A stretch of DNA of 64,000 bases from Hsuehochloa calcarea. Its lineage: Eukaryota; Streptophyta; Magnoliopsida; Poales; Poaceae. This document shows, piece after piece, positions 46,956 to 59,354 of the stretch (within the stretch, counting starts at the first letter, position 1; every line of letters starts with the position of its first letter). The DNA is taken from positions 26,450,177 through 26,514,176 of the forward strand of contig CM070596.1 in the NCBI GenBank assembly GCA_036346395.1, written 5' to 3'. The translations under genes and the position numbers were made by a program. A model generated the notes under the pieces. The model was not told the origin of the DNA. It did no database searches and saw nothing but the letters and a program-made list of their open reading frames with translations.

Positions 46956-48316
46956 AATGTATTGTAGACAATATGTCCATCTCGTAGGACTAGGGAGAGG
47001 GTTTATCCACTTCCTGTGGACAAAGGTCGTAATGGAGCCACACATGGGGTGTCTTTTTTTTTCTTTTCCACAGGCATGGAAATAAAGTCGACCATCTGTC
47101 CATCAAGTAAACGAGTACGGATATGGGTGAGCTCCACTCGTGTCTGTCTCGCCCGTTTACCTGCTAGCCCACACTAACAGGTGGCCCTGATGAAACCCTA
47201 GTACCCTTTCCTATTTGGTTAGCCGCCAGCCATCACTCATTCGCTCCATCATCCCAGCCAAAACCCAACCCCAAATCCCCCTCTTCACGCCCCACCACTG
47301 CCCCTCCTTATGCCCCGCCGCCGCCCCCATCCTCTTGCCCTCCCCCCCCCTCACGCCTAGCCACTGCCCTCTCCTCACGCCCCACCGTCGAGGTCCGTGC
47401 CATCCGAAGCTAAGGCCACCTCGCACCTAGCGCCAGAGATCGACGGTGGTGTGGTTCCCGTGACTGAACCAAGGCCGTGCCGTAGGAGCCTGTCCTAGCT
47501 AGGGAATGGGCGGGAGTAGGCAAAGGAGATTGAGGATGGGACTACGCCCCAGCGAGGATATAGTGGATCACTGAGCTTCGGTAGCATCACCATTGCACTC
47601 CTTCCTCTGGCTCTGACCACGTGGGCGTGTGGTGGCACACAAGCATGCCGGTGGAAAATGGGCATGGGCGAGGTTCTCTGCCCGTCACCCATCCGGGCAT
47701 GCCCATGGGGGAGTTTTGGGCTGGCGGGCATAGATATGGACAAGCATACCCGTGTCCACTTCACCCCATTGTCATCCCTACATAGGACCCTCCTTTCACA
47801 ACAAGACACGTGGAGTGCAAATCTTCGAACCACTAGGGATGCAATCGGATCGGAGATCACTCATCTTGTGGCATATTCCATATTTTTCTCAAAATCATAG
47901 TTGGACACGGACAGTACCAGATACGAATACGAATGCAGATAGTCTTGGTCACGAATACGGAGCGAATACATGCCGAACCGAATACGGATTGTTTCGGCCA
48001 CGAATATTTAGTCGAATATTGCCTGAAAATAGAAATAATATATGTCGCACATATAAAGATCAGTCTACTATACTACTTGTCCAAAATGCAACTACATTAG
48101 CAATTCAAAAAACAAATTTGACTACATCATATTATGACAGTGGCTAGTTAAAGAAGTAGTAACTAGCAAGTAGCAAATCATAGTGATAGCAGTACAAAAG
48201 ATATCCAAAATATAACTGGCTCACTATATAACATGACATATACAACACATACAAAGGCTACAGACTAGTAGCAATAACCAGTTATGGATACATAGAACGT
48301 TGACTGTTAGCAAGTT
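46956..48316. other. Intergenic, low-complexity; no gene supported
   Basis: C-rich 47240-47400 (CCCCACCACTGCCCC-type words), a CGGGCATGCCCATGGG palindromic patch near 47695-47708, and GAATACGAAT-type words near 47925-48015 typical of old DNA transposons. The open frames here have simple-sequence composition and no domain. Confidence 0.4.
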
Positions 48317-48670
48317 TGTAGCATCCCAATTTTTTAGTTTTCCAAAACACTTTATTTAAAATAAGGTTTTATTAAAAAAAACAAGATTTTTTACAATTTA
48401 ACAAAGCTTAAATATTTTTTTAGGAATGAAAATGATTTAATATGAATAAATCAAGCATCCATTAAACTCAAAAGTATTTTATTTAAGTTCCTTATGTTCA
48501 AAAGTATTTTTTTCTATTTTTTTGGAATTCTTTCGAGTTCATTTGCTATTTTTCTTGGCTTATTTGGATTTACTGTATTTTCTAAAAATAAAAAAACTAA
48601 TTTAAATACTAGAAAAGCCTCATGGGTCGATTTCTCTCTCTGACCCACTAGGCATAGAGTTTATTGGATA
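48317..48670 (+). repeat. LTR fragment starting TGTAGCATCCCA
   Basis: Begins like a plant Ty3 LTR and is AT-rich. It is cut at 48670 by the family X LTR. Confidence 0.45.
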
Positions 48671-49725
48671 TGTTGGACCGAAAAGGCGACTAGAGGGGGG
48701 TGAATAGGAGCATGCTCACTTTTTCAACCAAGATTAGATTCAATACAAATTTCACTCCAATAGCTATGGAAGCTATGAAGATCAATATACCAGTACAGCG
48801 GAAGACTAGTATTGAATCCAATCTAAACACCGAAGCAAAACAACCAAAATCAACACTGCTAAAATTCTAAGTGTTAATGATCGACTCTGTGTTAATGGCG
48901 GTTGACCACCACCTTGGGCTATTCGACCTCCAATCGATGAACAAGAAAAAATAGCCCAAAAAACGAAGTTGCGAATTGATGTAACTTTTGATCTACAACT
49001 CCAAACTTAATGAAACTTGGAACACACCTTCTCTAGGATGTCTGAAACCTATTCCAATCGAAGATCGTAAAGATACTTAGAAAAGTTACGACCTTTTTCA
49101 GTTTGAGAGGAGGATGGTTCAAAACCGAGTCAAAACGAAAACTAGATCCAAAAACTTAATCGTAGGTGATTGATGATCAAGATGATCCTAGATGTGTTCC
49201 CACATGTCACGGCAAGCTAGATCACGTGAAGAAATCAATCAAAAACTCACGAATCAAAGAAAGACTCAAAATCACCAAATCGAGATAAGAAAGGCAAAGA
49301 GACACATCTTTGAGCAAACTTTCTTTGGATTGATTTGATAGGGTTTGGGTTTACAGCCACTCCATCAATGGAAGACAAAGCTCATTCCAAGAGCACGAAA
49401 TCAAATCAAAACTCTCTAGAACCCTAACCTCCACTAATCCTCTCCCTAAGCAAAACTAGGGTTTCAACAATAATGAAAGGGTTGAAGGGGGTGCAGGCAC
49501 CTCCCTCCTCTATTTATAGTGGAGACTTAGACCTTCTAGAAGATTAACTTAAATGGGCTCCCGTTAAGGCCCAACACAAACGGTCACACATGCACGTATT
49601 TTAAAGCGCCGTCTTCAACACCTCTTGACCTAAACCGCTTCTCTTTGCGTCGTCTTGCGCCGCAGGTTAGCAAAAGGTCACCAAGGTGGTATTTGGTAAG
49701 ATTACCAAAATACCCCTTCTCGGTC
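48671..49725 (-). repeat. Family X LTR, 3' part, cut by copia-2
   Basis: Reverse-orientation copy of the 3' two thirds of the LTR at 33461-35112 (starts TGTTGGACCG on the plus strand; shared TATA region CTCTATTTATAGTGGAG near 49520). It stops where the copia-2 5' LTR begins; the rest must lie beyond the right edge. Confidence 0.75.
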
Positions 49726-51322
49726 TGAGAGACCATGTGAGTAGGGTCCCCTTTCGAGTGATGAGTATTTGGCGCTGTGTTGAAAAGTTTGTGATTGGAT
49801 CAATTGCGCTTACTGCTGCCAAGTTGGTTCAGATCGCGGAACTTCCGTTTTGAATGCGAAGTTCCGATAATCTAACTTCCGCCTTGGTAACCGAACTTCG
49901 ATTATCCTAACGATTGTGTTCTCGTAAGTCATCGTGCGAACTTCCGCTCCCGGAACGCGAACTTCCGATAAACCTGACAAGTGTGTTCTGATTTGACGAT
50001 ATTCGGAACTTCCAAACTGGGAGTGCGGACGTTCCGATAATCGGAACTTCCGCCATGGTAAATGTGGAACTTCCGATTGTGGGCAGAACTGTGCAGAAAG
50101 GTATAGTTTTGATTTTGAGTTGTGAATTGATTTGAGTTAAATGCAAATGATGATTCTATTAACTTGAGCAATGTTATGTGATGTGTTTCTTGTTTGTACT
50201 GGTTGTAGGGCATCGAGATGGAGTCGTGGCGAGACACGTGGAGACCGGACTAGACGCAGGTGGCGTTGAGGTTAGAACGGTAAAGATGTGTCGAAGACGG
50301 CGTGCACTCGAGGTGGTTGCGAGTCGTGGACAACAAGGAATGCGGGACCTTCCAGAAGGTGTGCGAGGGGCGAAAGGGTAATTTCGCAAAGCGGCACAAG
50401 TGGAAGCGGGCTCCGTTAGGGTTTAACCGGCATAACGAGTTGGAGACCCGTTAGCCAAGGGCTATAAATAGAGGTGAACCCCTGGTTGTTTCAGTTGGAC
50501 TTTTTGAGAGAGAAAATTAGGGTTAGCTTTAGCTAAAAAGCCTTTGGAGAGGTTATTTTGCTTTATAGCTTTAGTTGTTGAGATTGAGAGGATGAACTGA
50601 ACTTCTTGTAATCATTCCTCTTTATTTACCTCTGTAATCCTTTATTTCGAGCAATGAAATCTTTGTTTGGTTCTTTGAATATGCATCTTTTCTTCTCTCT
50701 GTTCTTGGCTTGAATACCTAGGGTTTTGGTGAAACTTTTGATTTCTCTTATGAGATGGCATGAAACTTGATATCTAGAATCTTACTGATATTGCTAACAT
50801 ATCCTCAAAGTTTCATGAGCCAAGAATCTAAGTATCTTGCGAATTGTAGTTTTTGGTCTCTCTTGTCAAATATTCAAGAAATCCGTTTTTACTTTGATTA
50901 ATGGATCTTTGTCTGCGATTCCTTCTCAATGAGGTCAAGATGTTGTTTAGGATGATGTCCTGTAAGACTTGACCCGAGAAGAGCAACAATCTTTGAGTAT
51001 TTCGGATTTTTGGAAATTTCCAAGACGCATCGTTCTTCTGGTCAGACAATCGAACTTCCACTATCTACAAGGCGAACTACCGCTAGCGGAACTTCCGTGA
51101 CCGAAAGTCGGAACTACCGCAAAGGCGTAACTACCGCTAGGTAGAATCGGAACTTCCGATATCCTACAGAATAGCCCAGTTCTGTTTAAACCTTTTGGAT
51201 TTGATTCACTTCACGTCTCTTGTTTATTAGAAGGTTTTGGATTACTGTGTGGACACTTGATAAGAGAGGATATTATTTTTAAGGCACCATTCACCCCCTC
51301 TCGCTGCCATTTTGGTCCTTCA
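49726..51322 (+). repeat. Copia-2 5' LTR (1597 bp) with CGGAACTTCCG mini-repeats
   Basis: TGAGAGACC...GGTCCTTCA. TATA-like CTATAAATA lies near 50461. GGAACTTCCG and close variants occur about 15 times in two clusters, 49838-50085 and 51045-51165, separated by the promoter and leader part. Confidence 0.9.
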
Positions 51323-51324
51323 TT

Positions 51325-51335
51325 TGGTATCGAGC
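51325..51335 (+). other. Primer binding site of copia-2
   Basis: TGGTATCGAGC, the initiator-Met complement with one A missing (normal TGGTATCAGAGC), 2 bp after the LTR. Confidence 0.75.
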
Positions 51336-51376
51336 TTGCTAGCTCTTTTCGATAGATCTTAACCGGCCTGTGAGCC

Positions 51377-52641
51377 ATGGCAAGCAGATAAGTATTCCAC
51401 CAAGCCTCCCGCCTTTGATGGTCCGGATTACCCTTCCGAAGAGTCGAATGGAAACATACATCCGTGCTCGGGGTATGCCATCCGCTAAGATGAAGGTCGA
51501 TTCATTGCTCTCGCCGATGAAAACATCAATATGGGAAACATGCCCGATGTTGATGCCAATGCAAAGGCAAGAAACATTATAATCCAAGGTTTGAGCCGGC
51601 GAGTTTGATCGCATCTCTCATCCGACGTCGGCTGACATCCGGTGACCTCGACGCTACCATGAGGGTACCACCCGATCAAGACAACTGACAGACCGCCTCA
51701 GCGAGAGTACAACAAGTTTGAAATGCTTGTCGGCGAGTCCCTTGATGAGTGCTTTGCTGCTTTCACAAGATCTTGAGTAACCTCCGAGCGGTCGGTCTTA
51801 CATACCCCGACTCTGACAATACTCGCCGATGCTCGCAGCTCTTGATTTGCGTGTTTGGGAGATGAAGGTGACTACCATCAAGGATACCACGGACCTCTCG
51901 ACCTTGACTCTTGATGCACTTTACTCGCTACCAAGACTCACGAGATTGACATAGTCTCTCAGGTCGAAGTCACACCGATGGCCTTAGGCCCTGCTTGGCA
52001 CACCGCTTTGGCTTTTGGTGAGAAAAGCCGTAGTCGCTAAACGGTTGGCTTTTTTTCCGCTTTCACAGAAGCTCAAAGTCGCCAATACATATGGAAGCCA
52101 AAAGCGAAAAGCTCACCGATCCCACTTCTGGATCTTCTTCTGATTCTCTTTGCGGTTTCTCCCCGGTCGCTCTCGTGACATAACCGATGATCGCTAGAGC
52201 AAATTTTGTCGATGAGCAACTAGCCCTCCTAGCTCTAAGTTTTCCCATGCTTTCAAGAGAAGGAGGGATGGAAGAAGAGGAGGACCCGTGATTTGTTTCG
52301 AGTGTGGTGGCCCCAACCACATCCGAGCAAACTGTCCCAAGCTGGGGAAGGGCAAAGACGACTACGGCGGTTTGGGCAAGAACGACTACATCGACAAGAA
52401 CCACAACATGAAGCCCTCAGCACCTGCTCCAGACAAGAAGAAGTTCCGCAACTTTGGGAAGGCCAAGAAGCTCTTCCATCGCGTCCTCACCACCTTCGAC
52501 GACCTCAACTTCAGCGACGTGGAGGGATGGAGCGACGACGAGGGCAAGGATGATCAAGATCCCAAGGACAAAGTGACGACTTCATCGGATGTGCTTCATG
52601 GCCAACGGCACCGACGCCACGACAATGAGCTCTACAAATGA
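51377..52641 (+). pseudogene. Copia-2 gag with CCHC zinc knuckle
   Basis: ATG at 51377 starts MASR-like gag (KPPAFDG, RMETYIRARG), with several frame breaks. Known relatives have a Trp-bearing segment where this has TTCCGAAGAG, so the frame is lost early. A zinc knuckle C-F-E-C-G-G-P-N-H-I-R-A-N-C (52294-52335) is followed by KKFRNFGKAKKLFHRVLTTF and the acidic DVEGWSDDEGKDDQD. Nucleic-acid binding part of Gag. Inactive as it stands. Confidence 0.8.
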
Positions 52642-52698
52642 CCGATGAGGTAGGTCCTCTTACGACCAAATTTCAATGATGCATTTCTTAAGCTAGGA

Positions 52699-53040
52699 AT
52701 GTTTTATGCTAGATCTAGAGCTAGGGTTGGTGATCTTGAGAAGGAAGTAGATAGACAATCACGGGAGCTTACTTCACTTAGATCTACTTCCTCCCGTGAT
52801 GATTGTGATACATGCTGTGTTTTGATTGGTGATATGGAGAAATTAAGGACCTCGCATGATAGTCTGACTTCTGAGCTTGATAAGCTTAAGGTGGAGAATG
52901 CTAGTATGCTTACTGAACTAGAAATGAGTAGGGTAACACCTAGTTCATCGACTAGTGTAGAAACTACTTCTTGCAGCTCATGTGAGGATAAGGACAATAC
53001 TTTTAAAGGTCTTTATACTATGTTGCTTGATCTCGCCTGA
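52699..53040 (+). pseudogene. Copia-2 coiled-coil segment after gag
   Basis: Open 113 codons: ARVGDLEKEVDRQSRELTSL, then MEKLRTSHDSLTSELDKLKV and ENASMLTELEMSRV, with heptad spacing of Leu, so a coiled coil. Present between knuckle and protease in this copia group. Frame breaks on both sides; 53041-54256 continues with poorly conserved gag-C sequence (for example NFKSAGFVQRISDKEG at 53632-53877). Confidence 0.6.
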
Positions 53041-54256
53041 GATTTGTGAAAGTCAGTAATAATCTAAAGATGAATCTAAACGCGGCACTACAAAATCACC
53101 GAACTACAAGCTTTCCTCCTTGGGCCTATTGCTTCATGTATGAACTGTCCCAAACTTATCATTAACTTGAATCGCCTCCAAACAGCTTCAAGAATTAGTT
53201 GATGACAATAACAAATTGGCCAAATTTGCTTCTAAGGACCCTCGTTAGCTCACCATGCAAGAATCGTGAAAACTCAAATATGAATTGATTGTTCGATGAA
53301 AATGTGTGAAGCTAACTAAGGACCTTCTAGAGAAGCAACCATCCGCTTGTAATGTGTGTGCGCGAAGAATCATGAGGGTTTGGTAGAGACGCCTAGCGAC
53401 GTAAACCAACTGCTAGTAGTAGGACTGTTTCTAGAGTCTACTGTGCATGCACAAGCCAATCTTTCCTCTCGCCGCTGGTTCTTCTTCTCGCTTCCCTTAT
53501 CCTCTCGCCGCTCCTTCTTCCCGCCGCTCTTCTTGCACTCTCTCTTTCGGGAGTGTCGATCTTATGAACACTCTCGAGAGGTTTGTAGGAGGCAAGAAGA
53601 AGCTCAATCTCATTCTAGACCAATCTAAGATTTGCGATTTAATCGTGGTCTAGAATATGATTTCCATGAGGACATGAGGAAGCATCCACCTGTCGTGCTC
53701 AGAACCATAGCACCAGGTGTGATCAAAACTAAGTCCAGGACTGAGAAAGTCAATTTTAAATCAGCGGGTTTTGTTCAAAGGATCTCTGACAAAGAAGGTG
53801 ATTCCACTGCAGCCTTCGCCTCTCGTAAGGGATGGCGGATCATTGCACCTTCGTTAGAAGGATGGACACTTGTTTGATCATTGCTTCAGGCGCGCCAAGA
53901 TCGCGCGTAGAGATCGTGTTGAGTCTTTTAGGCGCATTTAGGGTCAGCCCCAGACCATGAGTGCACCTAAGACTAACACGAGGTCTAGGTTTGCTATAAT
54001 CGATGATTTAGGCAGCATCGAGGACTTGGTTTTTCCGAAGTTTTCGATTTTTGTCCTCATGCTCCCTTTGGTCGTGACTTCCGCTGCTTTGAGGGTAGAT
54101 CTCGCTTCCTTTCAAGATGGCTACTCACGGCGAGATCAAGATGTTGTTAGAATTCGACTCGCTCTTCCATAGCAAATGACCAAGAATAGCCTTTCAGTCC
54201 GCACACGCACTATCCGTTCGCTGAGTGACAGAGAGCGAGGGTAGATAGAGTTCGCC

Positions 54257-55341
54257 TTGCTTGACTACTTCATCTGCTCGACGTGTTACTCAAGATTGGG
54301 TGCCAAAATCACCGCTGATTCACCCCAAGATCGAGACTTTACTCTGCTTGACTCAGTTCACAAGGTGGAAGGAAAGGTTTGGCTTGTAGACTCTGGTTGT
54401 TCTCGCCATATGACTGGAGATTCTCGTTGGTTTTCTTCCCTAGCCCGTGCTCCAAGTGATGAGACGATCACTTTTAGAGATGCTTCGTTTGGGCGCGTCA
54501 TTGCTAAAGGTACTGTGCGCATTAATAATTTATTTATTCTGAAAGATGTTGCCTTAGTAAGTAAGCTGCAGTATAATCTGCTTTCAGTCTCTCAGCTCAC
54601 CGATAATGATTTCGAGGTGAGTTTTAAGAAAAACAATTGCAAAATTTTTATTCTTCTGTAGTCCGTTTATGGATTTCTCGTTATGGGAGGATCTTTCGTG
54701 CTGATTTTTCTGAGTCTTCTGGTGATCCTCTCCGGTGTTTAATTACTTCTGAATCCCGTGATTTGACCTTCTGGCATAGGAGACTTGGTCATATAGGTTT
54801 TGATCATTTGACCCGAGTTAGCGGCCACGATCTCATTCGTGGTTTGCCGAAACTCAAAATGGTCAAGGATCTAGTTTGCTCTCCATGCCGGCACGGCAAG
54901 ATGTTTGCCGCTTCTCACTCTCCAACACAAAGGATAATGACCGATGCACCGTGACAACTGCTCCATATGAATACAGTTGGCCCAGCTCGAGTGCAGTCAG
55001 CAGGAGGGAAGTGGTATGTTCTTGTTGTAGTCGATGACTTCTCGAGGTACACTTGGGTGTTTTTCCTAGCTTCGAAGGATGAGACATTTACTCATTTTCG
55101 TGGTCTTTTTAGTAGGCTTTCTGTTGAGCTCCCAGGTGCATTACGAGCAATTCGCAGTGATAATGGCACCGAGTTCAAGAATTCCTACTTTGAGAGTTTC
55201 TGTGGTGAGACAGGTGTAGAGCACCAGTTCTCCTCTCCGCACGTCCCTCAGCAGAATGGCGTTGTGGAGAGGAAGAACCGTACATTGGTCAAGATGGCCA
55301 GGACGATGCTGAATGAATACTCTACACCTATGAAGTTTTAG
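54257..55341 (+). pseudogene. Copia-2 protease, pre-integrase and integrase
   Basis: Protease: VWLVDSGCSRHMTGD (active D-S-G) in 54257-54661, then FILKDVALVSKLQYNLLSVS. Pre-integrase: LTFWHRRLGHIGFDHL and CSPCRHGK (H-x-H/C-x2-C zinc-binding pattern). Integrase core 54967-55341: VVVDDFSRYTWVFFL, AIRSDNGTEFKNSYF, PQQNGVVERKNRTLVKMART, so all three D-D-E catalytic residues are intact. Two stops or frame changes (after 54661 and at 54954). Confidence 0.85.
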
Positions 55342-56870
55342 GCTGAGGCAATTGCCACTGCATGCCATGTTTCAAACAGAGTTTTTCTTAGGGCACTCTT
55401 GCATCGCACTTCTTATGAGTTGAGATATGAGCGAAAGCCCAGTGTCTCACATTTTCGTGTGTTTGGTTGCAAGTGTTTTATTCTGAAGTCTGGGAACTTA
55501 GAAAAGTTTGAGTCACGATCAAGTGATGGGATCTTTCTGGGTTACTTGACTTCTTCTCGTGCCTATAGAGTCTGGAACTGCGAGTCTAGCAAAATGGTAG
55601 AAACCTATGAGGTGACCTTCGATGAGGCCAGTCCGGGGACTAGGCCTGATATCTCAGGTTCTCTAGAGCAGTCTGAATCCATCTTTGTGGATGATGAGGA
55701 GGACGGAGATGAGGGTTGTCTACCCGATCTAGTTCCTTTTCCTCCTCTTGATGTGCCTTCTTCCACCGCACCTCGAGGAGATCAGCCTTTGCCTTCTGCT
55801 TCTTCTGAAGCTAGTGGCTCTGTCCCTATCTCATCTGCTCATGAGATAGAGGCCACTTCTTCATCTCACCCTGGACCTCCTAGACACATTCAAAAGGACC
55901 ATCCTTCAGAGCAGATCATTGGAGATCTTTTTGAGCGAGTCACTCGTTCAAAAACTGGCATATCTCTCTTCTGTCTCCATTCTGCTTTTGTTGCCTCATT
56001 TGAGCCTAATGACGTTTGTCATGCTCTTTCTGATGAGTCATGGATTAATGCCATGCATGAGGAATTGGAAAACTTTGAAAGGAACAAGGTCTGAACGCTT
56101 GTTGAGCCCCCTCGAGGTCACAATATCATTGGGACCAAGTGGGTATTCAAGAACAAGTAAAGCAAAGATGGGATAGTCATTCAAAACAAGGCGAGACTGG
56201 TAGCTCAGGGTTACTCCCAGGTAGAGGGTCTTGATTTTGAGGAGACTTTTGCCCTCAGAGCTGCACTTGAAGCTATTAGGATCTTGCTTGCCTTTGCGCC
56301 TTCTAAGAGCTTCAAGCTTTACCAGATGGACGTCAAGAGTGCCTTTCTCAATGGACTTATTGAGGAAGAAGTCTATGTCAGACAGCCCCCAGGTTTCGAA
56401 AACCCCAAGTACCCTAATAATGTCTTCAAGCTTTCAAAAGCTCTTTATGGACTTAAGCAAGCTCCTCGAGCCTGGTATGAAAGGCTTAAGTCCTATCTGT
56501 TGAGTCATGATTTTGAAATGGGTAAAATTGACAAGACCTTGTTCATCCGCCGTCTTGGCACTGATCTTCCGTCGTCTGCATTTATGTGGATGGCATTATC
56601 TTTGGCGGCTCTCGCATGCTCTTGTTTCTCGCTGATGTCATGAGCTCGAATTTGAGATGAGCATGATGGGCGAGTTGAGTTCCTTCCTTGGCTTCCAAAT
56701 CAAACAGACTCGGGAGGGTACTTTTTTGCACCAAGGAAAGTACACTCGTGATCTCCAGAGACGCTTTGACATGAGTGATGGCAAGCCAGTATCAACTCCA
56801 ATGGCTTCTACAGCCTTACTTGACCCAGATGAAGACGGATAGCCAGTAGATCAAAAGGAGTTCGAAGCAT
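55342..56870 (+). pseudogene. Copia-2 reverse transcriptase, YVDD box altered
   Basis: After the linker (55399-56094: FRVFGCKCFILKSGNLEKF...SSDGIFLGY), RT motifs are MHEELENFERN, KARLVAQGYSQVEGLDFEE-like sequence near 56190-56240, LYQMDVKSAFLNGLIEEEVY, PPGFENP, VFKLSKALYGLKQAPRAWYE and MSMMGELSSFLGFQIKQTRE. The catalytic box reads Y-V-D-G (TAT GTG GAT GGC, 56583-56594) where active enzymes have Y-V-D-D. Frame shifts at about 56560 and 56645. Confidence 0.85.
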
Positions 56871-57460
56871 GATAGGCTCTCTTGTACCTCACAAAGATCG
56901 AGACCGTACATACATTTCTCCGTGTGTCTTTGTGCTCTGCTTCGTGCTTCTCCTATCTCACCGCCAAAGCGTGAAGCGCATCTTCTGCACCTTCGAGCTA
57001 CAATTGACTATGGTATCTGGTACTCTTCCTCTTCTTGTGTATCTCTTAGAGCCTTCTCCGATGCAGATTTCACGGGTCAGAGGATAGATAGGAAGAGCAC
57101 CTCCGCACTTGCCAATTCATTGGCACTTCTCTTGTCTCCCGGTCTTCAAGGAAGCAATGGGTGTTGCATACCCACCGCAGAGGCCGAGTACGCTGTCGCA
57201 TTCTTTGTCAGAGCTGCGCTTTGATGGTCTCGACCTTGCAGACTTTGGGTTAGTAATCGACCGTGTTCCACTCTTTTATGATAACACGTCTGCGATTTGC
57301 ATTGCCAAGAACCCAGTACAACATTCTCGGACCAAGCATATTGATATCAGATATCACTTTCTTCGAGACCATGTAGAGAAGGGTGACATTGTGCTTCAGT
57401 TCGTGGAGAGTGAACACCAGTTGGTTGATATCTTCACCAAGCCTTTGACACTTTCGCTTT
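56871..57460 (+). pseudogene. Copia-2 RNase H
   Basis: FYDNTSAICIAKNPVQHSRT, KHIDIRYHFLRDHVEKGDIV and LVDIFTKPL mark the C-terminal end of copia RNase H. The first half (56880-57230) is frame-shifted (DADFTG-like and SLSELRF). Confidence 0.8.
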
Positions 57461-59278
57461 CACTCATGAGGAGAGCTTGGGGTGGTTTGACCTTACGGAT
57501 TTGCTGTGAGGGGAGCTTGTGTTTTACTACTGTATTATATTTTAACTATGCTATTACTCCTTTCTGGTTGCAATTCTTTTGGGTACTTTGGGTCTAAGTC
57601 CTTCCAGCATAGGTTAGAGTGGTTCTCTTGCCAAGTTGCTTTGACTGCTAGTTCTTATCTTGTGCTTCTAGGATGCTGCTTATTAGCTATTTCTCCTCTC
57701 TCTATTTCTCCTCTCTCTAAGTTGAGCTTACTCACTTCTTATAGGTTCTAGCGAGGGTCGGGCCACCCTTGGGTAGACAGGGACAGTGTTTGCTCCTTAG
57801 TGTGTTAGTTGATCAGCTGATAGTCCTGGAATCATATGGGGTAGATAAGAATCTGTCTGAGCTATAGTATTCTCTATATCTTATCTATGCTCTAAGGACT
57901 GCCTTTTCTGTTTCTCTTATCAGTTTCTCGTTTTTGTTCCTTTGGTTTAGGGGGAGTTCATCTTGATTCTTCTAGTTCTTAAATTTGTCATAACTCAACC
58001 TGAATTAAAGAGTGCATCTCATTCTGAAGGGAATCTGGCTTTTCATCCTGCATTTCATCCTGCATTGTATTATAATCATATGGAGCCTTGTCTATTATCC
58101 CTTATGATCTGTTTTCACTGTTTTACATCTTGCCATGATTTATGCTAAAATTGCTAGTTTTATCATGACTTTTTATGTGTAGTTTAGTCTTTGCCATTTT
58201 AAGGTGACTAAAATTGCTCAACTTGAACTAAAATCTTGTCATAATAGCTTTTGAGACTAGTCTGTTGAAGTTATCCCTTTATGATTCTCGCCATGTCAAG
58301 TAGGCTAAGTTGAGTCTTGAGTCTCTATTGGGCTTTAGATTAAGCTTTGTCAGTTCGTTAAGAAACATGACTTATCTTTAATCGTTGGTCTAAAAACTTC
58401 AAAAGCAAAAATGATCTCTTTTGTGCGAAAAAACTGATCTCACCAACTCTTTCTCATGAGATCGCTTGCCATTGCACTAGGCATGAACTCGGGAAGTCTT
58501 GATGACCTAAGATCACTTCCTTAAGTCTGTTGCTTGGAGCGGTCGCATAAGGCTTGGGATCTAGCACATGGTTAAGATTTGAAAAATGGTTGAAGCTTAG
58601 GAGGCAGTTGTGGATGGCACCTAGTCCAGGACTTGCTTTACTAAGATAAAGCCATAATTATGTTTCCAGAAAAAGAAACTTGTGCTAAAATTGCTTATTC
58701 TCGAACAGACCAAGTACTTGATCAAATGAATCTTTCTTACGACTGGTAGCACTCTAAACTGTTCAATATCATGCTTCTTGGTTCCACTTAGAGTATTTGA
58801 CATGGCTTGTATCATCCTTGGATACCTTTAGCTAGACTTCAATCTTGGTTTATTTGACATGCTAAAGAATTGGACCAATTCTCAGATTATGGATTTCTTG
58901 TCTTAGCTATTCTATACATCAATTGTCATGATCTTGATAGCATTCTTATGCGTTATGGCTTGGTGTAATACTCTAATAGTCATTTTGGATAATCTTCATG
59001 GCTCCTAATGCTTAAAATGAATATCACATAGTCATTTCCTCTCTTTAACACTTCTTGATGTGTTTATTGCCAAAAGGGGGAGAAGTTAGTTTGGAGAGAA
59101 AAAGTCTTCTGGAGCTTTGCAGAAAAATTTGCTCTTTCATTTCAAGCTTCAGTCGTTCTCCTTTGACAAACATGGTCTTGAGCCTTCTTGTCTCCTAGAT
59201 TAGACCGTGTTTGGTCTTTATCACAAACTCATCTATATGCTTTTTCATGTTTGTCAATATACTCATCAAGGGGGAGAT
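57461..59278 (+). other. Copia-2 3' non-coding region and PPT
   Basis: 1.8 kb with no domain. Two purine tracts: AAAAGGGGGAGAAG at 59072-59085 and the 3' PPT AAGGGGGAGAT (59268-59278) directly before the 3' LTR. Confidence 0.7.
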
Positions 59279-59354
59279 TGAGAGACCATGTGAGTAGGGT
59301 CCCCTTTCGAGTGATGAGTATTTGACGCTGTGTTGAAAAGTTTGTGATTGGATC
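59279..59354 (+). repeat. Copia-2 3' LTR, first 76 bp only
   Basis: Matches 49726-49801 with one difference (TTTGACG versus TTTGGCG), so copia-2 looks recent. Broken after GGATC by the next element. Confidence 0.9.

Larger units (their letters stand above)
49726..59354 (+). mobile_element. Copia-2: Ty1/copia element, 3' LTR interrupted
   Basis: 5' LTR 49726-51322, PBS 51325-51335, gag with CCHC knuckle and coiled coil, protease, integrase, RT, RNase H, a long 3' non-coding region, PPT 59268-59278, and the first 76 bp of the 3' LTR (59279-59354). The 3' LTR breaks exactly where a Tat-type element starts (59355), and the 5' LTR continues at the matching point (49801: GGATC|AATTGCG). It sits in a family X LTR with candidate 5' flank CGGTC. 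Domain order PR-IN-RT-RH is Ty1/copia. Confidence 0.9.

Noticed and set aside
47495..47860. Minus-strand 121-codon ORF upstream of SEC62
   Set aside because: Repeated GCATG/CCCATG words, no domain, no splice context.
49838..51165. Heat-shock elements in the copia-2 LTR (GAA/TTC pairs, as in ONSEN)
   Set aside because: The repeated core is GAA-C-TTC with one base between the halves; a heat-shock element needs GAA-NN-TTC. The spacing is wrong in nearly every unit.
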